Source of the DNA: Muribaculum gordoncarteri | GTDB taxonomy: Bacteria; Bacteroidota; Bacteroidia; Bacteroidales; Muribaculaceae | Length of the DNA: 64,000 bases | Assembly: GCF_004803695.1 (NCBI RefSeq) | Contig: NZ_CP039393.1 | Coordinates: 2,232,001 to 2,296,000 of the forward strand | Direction of reading: 5' to 3' | Shown here: one piece after another, positions 25,637-32,556 of the stretch | Position numbering within the stretch: position 1 is the stretch's first letter | Layout of the letters: each line of letters opens with the position of its first letter | The notes under the pieces: model-generated | The model's input: only the letters and a program-made list of their open reading frames with translations | The model's database searches: none | What the model was told of the DNA's origin: nothing | Program-made: the position numbers and the translations under genes

Positions 25637-28045
25637 ATGAAAAAGTTATTAGCAACAATGCTGTTGACAGCAGTCGTGGCAAGTGCCTCGGCCAAGTCGC
25701 CAAAACAGCAATCGCACGGATACCCCATCGACCCCGTGCCATTCACTTCGGTGAAAGTGACCGACAATTTCTGGGGCCAACGCCTTAAAGCAAGCCGTGA
25801 GGTGACTATTCCCCTCGCATTCAGCAAGTGTGAGGAAACGGGTCGCTATCAGAACTTCATCAACGCAGCCCACCCCAGCGACACAATAAAGGTTGGCGGC
25901 CTTGCATTTGACGACACCGATGTCTACAAGACAATCGAGGGCGCAAGCTACCTGCTGCAGACCTATCCCGACAAGAAGCTTGAACACTATATCGACAGCG
26001 TGCTCGTGATCGTGGCCGCAGCCCAGGAGCCCGACGGCTACCTATACACAAGCCGCACGATGAACCCCAAACATCCCCACGAATGGGCCGGCTCAAAGCG
26101 CTGGGAGATGGTGGAGGATCTGTCGCACGAGTTCTACAACCTCGGCCACATGGTTGAAGGAGCAATCGCCCACTACCAGGCTACCGGAAAGCGCAACTTC
26201 CTCGACATCGCAATCAAGTATGCCGACTGTGTGTGCCGCGAAATCGGCGACAATCCCGGACAGGTTGTACGCGTACCCGGACACCAGATTGCCGAAATGG
26301 CGCTTGCCAAGCTCTATCTCGTGACCGGCGACAAGAAATATCTCGACCAGGCAAAGTTCTTCCTCGACAAGCGAGGCTACACCACCCGCACCGACGAATA
26401 CAGCCAGGCCCACAAGCCTGTTGTGGAGCAGGATGAGGCTGTAGGTCACGCAGTTCGTGCCGCCTACATGTATGCCGGAATGGCCGATGTGGCTGCGCTT
26501 ACCGGCGACTCGGCCTACATCAACGCAATCGACAAGATCTGGGACAACATCGTAGGCAAGAAGTACTACATCACCGGCGGTATCGGTGCCACCAGCAACG
26601 GCGAGGCATTCGGCAAGAACTATGAGCTCCCCAACATGTCGGCCTACTGCGAAACTTGCGCAGCAATCGGCAATGTATATGTCAACTACCGCCTGTTCCT
26701 GCTTCACGGCGATTCAAAGTACTACGATGTGCTTGAGCGCACACTCTATAACGGTCTCATTTCGGGCGTGTCGCTCGACGGAGGAGGCTTCTTCTACCCA
26801 AATCCTCTTGAATCGATAGGTCAGCACCAGCGTCAGCCCTGGTTTGGCTGTGCCTGCTGTCCCTCCAACATCTGCCGCTTCATCCCGTCGCTTCCCGGCT
26901 ACATCTATGCCGTTAAGGACCGTGATGTTTACGTGAACCTCTTCATGTCCAACACCGCCGACCTCGATGTCGCAGGCAAGAAACTCGTTCTCAGCCAGTC
27001 GACCCGCTATCCCTGGAACGGCGATGTTAACATAAAGGTCGACAAGAACAATGCCGGCAAGTTTACAATGAAGATCCGCATCCCCGGATGGGTTCGCAAT
27101 CAGGTGGTTCCGAGCGACCTCTACACCTATTCCGACGGAAAACGCCTCGGCTACACCGTTACTCTTAACGGAACTCCACTCACCGGCGAACTAAAGGACG
27201 GCTATTTCTGCATCGACCGTCAATGGAAGAAGGGCGACCAGGTTGACGTTCACTTCGACATGGAACCGCGCACAGTGAAAGCCAACAACAAAGTTGAAGC
27301 CGACCGCGGACGCGTGGCTGTTGAGCGCGGCCCCATCGTGTACTGCGCCGAGTGGCCCGACAACGACTTCGATGTACTGAGCGTGTTCATGAACCGCAAT
27401 CCCAAGTTTGAAGTTGTAGAGAAACCCGAACTTCTCTACGGCATCAATGAACTTGTAACCGATGCCCAGACACTGGGATATGACGACAAGGGCCGACTCA
27501 CCACTACCGATGTCAAGCTCACCCTCATCCCCTACTACTCATGGGCTCACCGCGGATCGGGCGCAATGGCCGTGTGGTTGCCTCAGGAGCTTTCGGCTTC
27601 TCGTCCCACAATGCCCGCAACCCTTGCCTCGGAAAGCAAAATCAACGCATCGCACATGGCATCGTCAATCTCGGCAATCAACGACCGTCTTGTTCCGAAA
27701 GACGAAAACGACCGCTCTATGCCCTACTACCACTGGTGGCCCAAGCAAGGCACTACCGAGTGGATAAGCTACGAGCTGCCGCAGCCCTCAACCGTACAAA
27801 GCTCGACCGTGTACTGGTTTGACGACGCACCTTGGGGCGGTTGCCGTGTTCCCAAGTCGTGGAAAATATACTACCGTGACTCACAGGGTCAATGGCAGCC
27901 CGTAACAGGAGCCGACAATTACGGCACTGTAAAGGGAGCGGCCAACACCGTCAACTTCGACCCCGTGAAGACATCGGCTGTCAAGCTCGAAGTCACCCAG
28001 CCCGCCGAATACTCATCGGGACTCTTTGAGTGGGAAGTGAAGTAA
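25637..28045 (+). CDS. GH127 beta-L-arabinofuranosidase-family enzyme
   Basis: The 802-residue protein has a cleavable signal peptide (MKKLLATMLLTAVVASASA) and no lipobox, so it is probably periplasmic. The catalytic barrel has YELPNMSAYCETCA with Glu339 and Cys341, and FGCACCPSN with Cys407/Cys408, the zinc and nucleophile residues of the family. A C-terminal discoidin-like region (about 690-802) is present. It is paralogous to the lipoprotein GH127 on the other strand (shared ITGGIG, CETCAAI, GCACCP motifs). The two may act at different sites or on different arabinose linkages. It is the last gene of the rightward operon, with a terminator 28 bases downstream. Confidence 0.92.
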   Translation: MKKLLATMLLTAVVASASAKSPKQQSHGYPIDPVPFTSVKVTDNFWGQRLKASREVTIPLAFSKCEETGRYQNFINAAHPSDTIKVGGLAFDDTDVYKTIEGASYLLQTYPDKKLEHYIDSVLVIVAAAQEPDGYLYTSRTMNPKHPHEWAGSKRWEMVEDLSHEFYNLGHMVEGAIAHYQATGKRNFLDIAIKYADCVCREIGDNPGQVVRVPGHQIAEMALAKLYLVTGDKKYLDQAKFFLDKRGYTTRTDEYSQAHKPVVEQDEAVGHAVRAAYMYAGMADVAALTGDSAYINAIDKIWDNIVGKKYYITGGIGATSNGEAFGKNYELPNMSAYCETCAAIGNVYVNYRLFLLHGDSKYYDVLERTLYNGLISGVSLDGGGFFYPNPLESIGQHQRQPWFGCACCPSNICRFIPSLPGYIYAVKDRDVYVNLFMSNTADLDVAGKKLVLSQSTRYPWNGDVNIKVDKNNAGKFTMKIRIPGWVRNQVVPSDLYTYSDGKRLGYTVTLNGTPLTGELKDGYFCIDRQWKKGDQVDVHFDMEPRTVKANNKVEADRGRVAVERGPIVYCAEWPDNDFDVLSVFMNRNPKFEVVEKPELLYGINELVTDAQTLGYDDKGRLTTTDVKLTLIPYYSWAHRGSGAMAVWLPQELSASRPTMPATLASESKINASHMASSISAINDRLVPKDENDRSMPYYHWWPKQGTTEWISYELPQPSTVQSSTVYWFDDAPWGGCRVPKSWKIYYRDSQGQWQPVTGADNYGTVKGAANTVNFDPVKTSAVKLEVTQPAEYSSGLFEWEVK

Positions 28046-28072
28046 GTAAGTCAACTCAATAACAATCCGCTT

Positions 28073-28110
28073 AACGGCAGTCGGAATCACCACCGGCTGC
28101 CGTTGCTTTT
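28073..28110 (+). terminator. Rho-independent terminator of the rightward PUL operon
   Basis: An 11-bp stem (ACGGCAGTCGG with CCGGCTGCCGT, one G-U pair) with an 8-base loop is followed by TGCTTTT. It ends the GH97-GH43-GH127 operon and isolates it from bioF. Confidence 0.85.
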
Positions 28111-28114
28111 ATAA

Positions 28115-28145
28115 TTTGCGGTGTGAGTTATTTTAAGTAATTTTG
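28115..28145 (+). promoter_or_regulatory. bioF operon promoter
   Basis: TTTG (28115-28118), 19 bases, then TAATTTTG (28138-28145) is an essentially perfect Bacteroidetes promoter. It lies 19 bases before the bioF ATG, directly after the PUL terminator. I see no obvious BirA-type inverted repeat here. Confidence 0.7.
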
Positions 28146-28164
28146 TAGCCGAATTTATCATTGC

Positions 28165-29292
28165 ATGACACATTACAGCGACATTCTAAACCAACTTCAA
28201 TCCACAGGCAACTACCGTGAGATTCCCGCCGACGGAGATTTCCGGGGCATCGACTTCTCGACCAACGACTACATGGGGCTGGGCAACGACCGGGAGCTGC
28301 AAAGGCAGTTTTTTGACAATGTCGACAACCGCGCAATACCCATGACCTCGTCGGCGTCACGCCTGTTAGCTTCACGCCAGCACGAGCATGAAGCGCTTGA
28401 GCGGTTGCTCTCTGACCTATACGGTCGCAGCACGTTGCTGTTTAACAGCGGCTACCACGCCAACACCGGAATCATCTCGGCCCTTGCCGATTCGGGAACC
28501 TACATCGTGGCCGATAAGCTGGTTCATGCAAGCATAATCGACGGCATAGTGCTGTCACGCGCACCGTTCACAAGGTTCCGTCACAACGATTACGACCATC
28601 TGGAGCGGATACTGCAACGCATAGCCGACTCCCACGAGCGCATACTCGTAATAACCGAGTCAATCTTCAGCATGGACGGCGATGCGGCCGACATAGACCG
28701 GCTGACCGACATTAAGCGACGCTTCAACAACGTGATTCTCTACATCGACGAGGCCCATGCATTCGGCGCCGCCGGACATCGTGGGTTGGGATTGTCGCGC
28801 GACAACGCCAACTACAACGATGTCGACATCATAGTCGGCACATTCGGCAAAGCGGCAGCTTCGTCGGGAGCCTTCGCGGTAGTCGATTCCACAATAAAGA
28901 ATTTCCTCATCAACCGCTCACGCAGTTTCATATTCTCAACCGCGCTGTCGCCCATGACATGCGCATGGACATCCTTTGTAATCGAGCGGCTTGTCACGAT
29001 GGATGCTGAGCGCGACCGCCTGGCCATGCTCGGAAAGCACTTTGCCGAGAAGCTTTCGGCCATCTCAGCGAAACCGGTTGTGGAGAGCCACATAATACCC
29101 TTCATCGTAGGCGATGCATCGCTTACGGTCGACATGTCATTGCAGCTTCGCGCACTCGGCTACAAAGTGCTGCCGATACGCACCCCCACAGTCCCGGCCG
29201 GAACCGAACGACTGAGATTCAGCCTTAGCGCATCGATGGATGTCAGCGACATCGACAGAGTTGTAAATGCAATAAAAAGCATCATGAAATGA
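28165..29292 (+). CDS. bioF: 8-amino-7-oxononanoate synthase
   Basis: BioF condenses pimeloyl-ACP with alanine to form 8-amino-7-oxononanoate in biotin synthesis, using pyridoxal phosphate. The 375-residue protein has the family motifs NDYMGLGND, SASRLLAS, YIDEAHAFG and the cofactor lysine 229 in GTFGKAAASSG. The length is normal. The stop overlaps the start of the bioG-bioC fusion by four bases (ATGA), indicating translational coupling. Confidence 0.96.
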   Translation: MTHYSDILNQLQSTGNYREIPADGDFRGIDFSTNDYMGLGNDRELQRQFFDNVDNRAIPMTSSASRLLASRQHEHEALERLLSDLYGRSTLLFNSGYHANTGIISALADSGTYIVADKLVHASIIDGIVLSRAPFTRFRHNDYDHLERILQRIADSHERILVITESIFSMDGDAADIDRLTDIKRRFNNVILYIDEAHAFGAAGHRGLGLSRDNANYNDVDIIVGTFGKAAASSGAFAVVDSTIKNFLINRSRSFIFSTALSPMTCAWTSFVIERLVTMDAERDRLAMLGKHFAEKLSAISAKPVVESHIIPFIVGDASLTVDMSLQLRALGYKVLPIRTPTVPAGTERLRFSLSASMDVSDIDRVVNAIKSIMK

Positions 29293-30662
29293 AGCAGGAA
29301 TTCATAACCCGTCATAGTGGAAACCGCAGGCTCATACTCATCTTCCTGGGATGGGGCATGACCGATGCCGTGCTCAATTCGGTTGAACGGCTCGACGGCT
29401 ATGACATCATGGCTGTGTGGGACTACCGCGACGAATCGTTTGATGCCGAAATCATCAACTCCTATCGTGAGATATTCGTATTCGCATGGTCGTTTGGCGT
29501 ATTCATGGCCGCACGCACCCTTGCACGCAACAGTTCACTCCCAGTAGCGCTGAAGGTGGCGATAAACGGCACACTGAATCCCGTTCACGACACACTCGGC
29601 ATACCCTCGGCCATATTCCACGGAACACTTGCCGGATTGAACGAGCGATCACTCGCAAAGTTCTATCGCCGGATGTGCAGCGACATCTCCCAATTCAACG
29701 AGTTCAAGGGCAACTATCCCGAACGTGACATCGACGGCCTCAAAGATGAGTTGACAGCAATCGAGCGTTACGCAGCCGACGGCTCACCGCTCGACACTTC
29801 ATGGCACCGCGTAATCATCGCTGCCGACGACAGGATATTCCCTCCTGAAAACATGGCGAAGGCGTGGGAACACACTCCACGCACAAGCAAAATCGCAGGC
29901 GGGCATCTCCCGCAATGGCAAAAGATACTAGAGAGCGAAATAATCAACAAGAAGGCTGTAGGTGAAAAATTTGAGAGCAGCGCCTCGACCTACGATGAAA
30001 ACGCGATTGTCCAGAATCGCATAGCCGCTACCTTGTGGAAACTTTGGCGCGAGAACATGACATCGCAGCCGTGCAGCATACTTGAAATAGGTGCCGGAAC
30101 GGGAATGTTGACAAGAGAATATGCACCGGTGCTGACCGATGCCGACATAACCACCTGGGACTTGACCAATGCGATACGCCCGCTTCCGACCGGCAAAGCG
30201 GTCACAGGCGACGCCGAGGAGCTTGTCTACGACGCTCTCCCCGACAGCTTCGACACAATCGTGTCGGCTTCAACATTCCAATGGTTCAACTCTCTGCCCA
30301 TGTTCCTGAACAACGCATCACGCATCATGCGACGGGGCGGCATACTGGCATTCTCGACATTCGGCCACGACAACATGAAGGAGCTGTCGGCGATAACCGG
30401 CTCATCATTGCGATATTTCAGCAAGCAGGAGCTGTGTGACATGATTCCTGAAGGATTTGAAATATGCGAAGCTCTTGAAGAGCGGATTACAATGTACTTC
30501 AATTCGCCGCGTGACATACTGGTGCATCTGCGCGACACCGGAGTTAACGGAGTGTACACTCCGTCCAACAACCTCGCACGCATAATGCACGAATATCCGC
30601 GACACGACGAAGGATGTCCGTTGACCTATCATCCAATCTACATAATTGCAAGAAAAAAATAA
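29289..30662 (+). CDS. bioGC: BioG-BioC fusion: pimeloyl-ACP methyl ester esterase and malonyl-ACP methyltransferase
   Basis: The 457-residue protein joins two pimeloyl-ACP pathway enzymes. Residues about 1-215 are a BioG-type (DUF452) hydrolase with the nucleophile Ser68 in FAWSFGV and a late histidine in AGGHLPQW. Residues about 218-457 are a BioC methyltransferase: FESSASTYDENAIVQ and the S-adenosylmethionine motif LEIGAGTGML at about 265, plus STFQWFN. BioC methylates malonyl-ACP so the fatty acid machinery can elongate it; BioG removes the methyl group from the finished pimeloyl-ACP ester. The fusion thus holds the first and last steps of that segment. It overlaps bioF by four bases and bioD by one. 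Confidence 0.93.
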   Translation: MKQEFITRHSGNRRLILIFLGWGMTDAVLNSVERLDGYDIMAVWDYRDESFDAEIINSYREIFVFAWSFGVFMAARTLARNSSLPVALKVAINGTLNPVHDTLGIPSAIFHGTLAGLNERSLAKFYRRMCSDISQFNEFKGNYPERDIDGLKDELTAIERYAADGSPLDTSWHRVIIAADDRIFPPENMAKAWEHTPRTSKIAGGHLPQWQKILESEIINKKAVGEKFESSASTYDENAIVQNRIAATLWKLWRENMTSQPCSILEIGAGTGMLTREYAPVLTDADITTWDLTNAIRPLPTGKAVTGDAEELVYDALPDSFDTIVSASTFQWFNSLPMFLNNASRIMRRGGILAFSTFGHDNMKELSAITGSSLRYFSKQELCDMIPEGFEICEALEERITMYFNSPRDILVHLRDTGVNGVYTPSNNLARIMHEYPRHDEGCPLTYHPIYIIARKK

Positions 30663-31288
30663 TGGGAAAGACAATTTTCATATCGGGCATCGACACCGAT
30701 GCCGGAAAGACATACGCCACAGGATGGCTGGCAAAAAACTACATGGACAAAGGGCTCTCGGTAGCCACTCAAAAGTTTATCCAGACAGGCAACAAGGAGT
30801 TCTCGGAGGACATTGAAGCCCATCGCAAAATAATGGGCATAGAGATGCTGCCCGAGGACATCGACCACACTACCGCTCCGATAATATTCAACTATCCCGC
30901 GTCGGCCCAGCTGGCGGCCCGAATCGACGGCAGGGAGATTGACCTGTCGCTTGTCGACAAAAGCCGTGAAACACTGTCGTCGCGCTACGACATATTGCTT
31001 ATCGAGGGTGCCGGCGGACTGATGGTGCCCATAACCGACGACTACTTCACGATCGATTACGTGGCCGACCGGAATCTGCCCATAATACTTGTGACCAACG
31101 GCATTCTCGGCTCGATAAATCACACCATACTGTCGCTCGAGGCGATCAGCAAGCGCAACATCAAGCTACATTCGGTAATCTACAACACCCACTTCGACAA
31201 GGACAAGGTAATTGCCGAGGACACGCTCGGATTCATACAACGATATGTAGCTAAACATTTTCCCAATAGCGAAGTGCTGGTCATGTAG
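30662..31288 (+). CDS. bioD: Dethiobiotin synthetase
   Basis: BioD closes the ureido ring of dethiobiotin from 7,8-diaminopelargonate, carbon dioxide and ATP. The protein has 208 residues from the ATG that overlaps the bioGC stop (TAATG). The P-loop GIDTDAGKT (9-17) and the EGAGGLMVP motif are present. An in-frame ATG 48 bases upstream lies within bioGC and would add a tail unrelated to the family, so I reject it. bioB is not in this window. Confidence 0.95.
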   Translation: MGKTIFISGIDTDAGKTYATGWLAKNYMDKGLSVATQKFIQTGNKEFSEDIEAHRKIMGIEMLPEDIDHTTAPIIFNYPASAQLAARIDGREIDLSLVDKSRETLSSRYDILLIEGAGGLMVPITDDYFTIDYVADRNLPIILVTNGILGSINHTILSLEAISKRNIKLHSVIYNTHFDKDKVIAEDTLGFIQRYVAKHFPNSEVLVM

Positions 31289-31358
31289 TTTTGATTTAAT
31301 ATCCGTTAATATAAGTCAAACTAACTTATACCGCAAACTCTGTTAAAACACATTTTAT

Positions 31359-31366
31359 TATCTTTG
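31359..31366 (+). promoter_or_regulatory. Putative promoter -7 element of the exonuclease gene
   Basis: TATCTTTG matches TAnnTTTG and lies 51 bases before the chosen ATG. The region between bioD and this box is AT-rich. No convincing -33 TTTG is present. Confidence 0.4.
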
Positions 31367-31416
31367 AAGCGACACATATATACTAATTGGACATCAACGA
31401 GAAATCTAACATACAG

Positions 31417-32049
31417 ATGAATGTCAAAACTATAATACTATCAATATCAAAAGAGCAGCTTGCAGCTCTACCGACCGTTACCTACCCGGGGCACATCGTG
31501 GTAGTGAATACGGTAGAGCAGGCAACGAGCGCCCTTGAGATAATAAAGAGGTATCCCGTAGTAGGCTTTGACACTGAAACCAAACCTTCATTCCGCAAAG
31601 GACGCACCAATCAGGTGGCTCTAATACAAATATCTACGGGAGATTGCTGCTATCTTTTCCGAATAAATAAATTCGGTTTTATCCCTGAATTGTGCCGATT
31701 GATCGAGGACGAATCGACAACCAAAGTGGGACTGTCGTTAAAAGACGATTTTCAGGTTCTGCACAAGATTCAGGAGTTCTCTCCTAAAGGTTTTATAGAC
31801 CTTCAAAGCATGGTAAAGGAGTATAACATACAGGATTGCAGCCTGCAGAAGATATATGGCATAATATTCAACGAGCGCATTTCCAAGAGCCAAAGGCTAT
31901 CCAACTGGGAAGCATCGACACTCACCGCTCCCCAGCAGATATATGCCTCAATCGACGCCTGGACATGCCTCAAGATATACAATCACCTTATATCAGGAAA
32001 CTTCAAACCCGAAGAATCACCATATAAACAATCACAAGAATCTCAATAA
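31417..32049 (+). CDS. 3'-5' exonuclease, DEDD superfamily (RNase D/WRN-like)
   Basis: This protein of about 210 residues is a single exonuclease domain. Metal-binding acidic residues are seen in GFDTETKP, in the middle motif (GLSLKDDFQVL) and in YASIDAWTCLKIY, the DEDDy layout. No HRDC domain follows, so it is shorter than RNase D and closer to stand-alone WRN-exonuclease-like proteins of Bacteroidetes. The substrate (RNA or DNA) cannot be told. A TTG 30 bases upstream is a possible start, but the ATG (MNVKTIILSISKEQ) is preferred. A small membrane-protein gene follows after 19 bases. Confidence 0.85.
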   Translation: MNVKTIILSISKEQLAALPTVTYPGHIVVVNTVEQATSALEIIKRYPVVGFDTETKPSFRKGRTNQVALIQISTGDCCYLFRINKFGFIPELCRLIEDESTTKVGLSLKDDFQVLHKIQEFSPKGFIDLQSMVKEYNIQDCSLQKIYGIIFNERISKSQRLSNWEASTLTAPQQIYASIDAWTCLKIYNHLISGNFKPEESPYKQSQESQ

Positions 32050-32068
32050 TAAAACCAATTTGCAATCC

Positions 32069-32281
32069 ATGAAAAAATCGACTTACATCCCATTGCTGCT
32101 TACCATCTATCTGGGAGTAATGAGCTATATAGGACGTGATGAATTTTATGCGGGGAATTATGTATATTATTTCAGCATAATAGGAGCTACATTGCTGTGC
32201 ATAGTGTTGCTGCACTTCTTTCTCAAGAAGCGTGACAAGCTTGCTCAGGAACGTAAGGACGACATGAACAAGAGCCGTTGA
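32069..32281 (+). CDS. Small two-helix membrane protein, unknown function
   Basis: The 70-residue protein has two hydrophobic segments (about 7-21 and 33-52) joined by a short polar turn (IGRDEFYAGN). A strongly charged C-terminal tail (KKRDKLAQERKDD) is probably cytoplasmic. I do not recognise the family. It follows the exonuclease gene by 19 bases on the same strand, so the two are probably co-transcribed. An in-frame ATG further upstream would overlap the exonuclease gene, so I rejected it. Confidence 0.65.
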   Translation: MKKSTYIPLLLTIYLGVMSYIGRDEFYAGNYVYYFSIIGATLLCIVLLHFFLKKRDKLAQERKDDMNKSR

Positions 32282-32289
32282 AACCCCGC

Positions 32290-32488
32290 GACCGGAAGAG
32301 TGCGATGTCAGTATAGATACTCATTGATCACCCTGTAGGTCAACTCGTTTTCCCGACCGATTTCCCTAACAGGCGGGCGCATGGCTTTAGAGCGGCACTC
32401 GTCATTATGCGGCTGCGCAGCCCGGCTTGGCTGTGCGGGCTCACAGGCACGTGCCGGTTGGGACGGTTTTCCATGACATTATCTTTTC
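32290..32488 (-). ncRNA. Candidate structured small RNA (possible Bacteroidales-1/6S-like)
   Basis: The 275-base gap between two genes is GC-rich and full of local complementarity. A TATCTTTG box sits at 32499-32492 on the minus strand. Downstream, a distant pair (TGACAT at 32474-32479 with ATGTCA at 32305-32310) could close a structure of about 175 bases. Inside are GGCTGCGCAGCC (32411-32422), GGCACGTGCC, and a stem CCTGTTAGG/CCTACAGG with one bulge. Short open frames exist on the minus strand (24 and 44 codons) but look poor as proteins. No T-rich terminator is clear. Ends are approximate and the class is a guess. Confidence 0.4.
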
Positions 32489-32491
32489 TCA

Positions 32492-32499
32492 CAAAGATA
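32492..32499 (-). promoter_or_regulatory. Putative promoter -7 element of the candidate small RNA
   Basis: The minus strand reads TATCTTTG, a full TAnnTTTG match, facing into the GC-rich gap and away from the end of the TonB receptor gene. No -33 TTTG is seen. Confidence 0.4.
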
Positions 32500-32556
32500 A
32501 TAGCACGAAATGTCCGATTTCACCCCATAATGTCGCGAATCGCATTTTTAAGCTTG

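Noticed and set aside
31310-31330. Inverted repeat TATAAGT-N7-ACTTATA after bioD, considered as a terminator
   Set aside because: AT-only stem with no T run after it; too weak to call.
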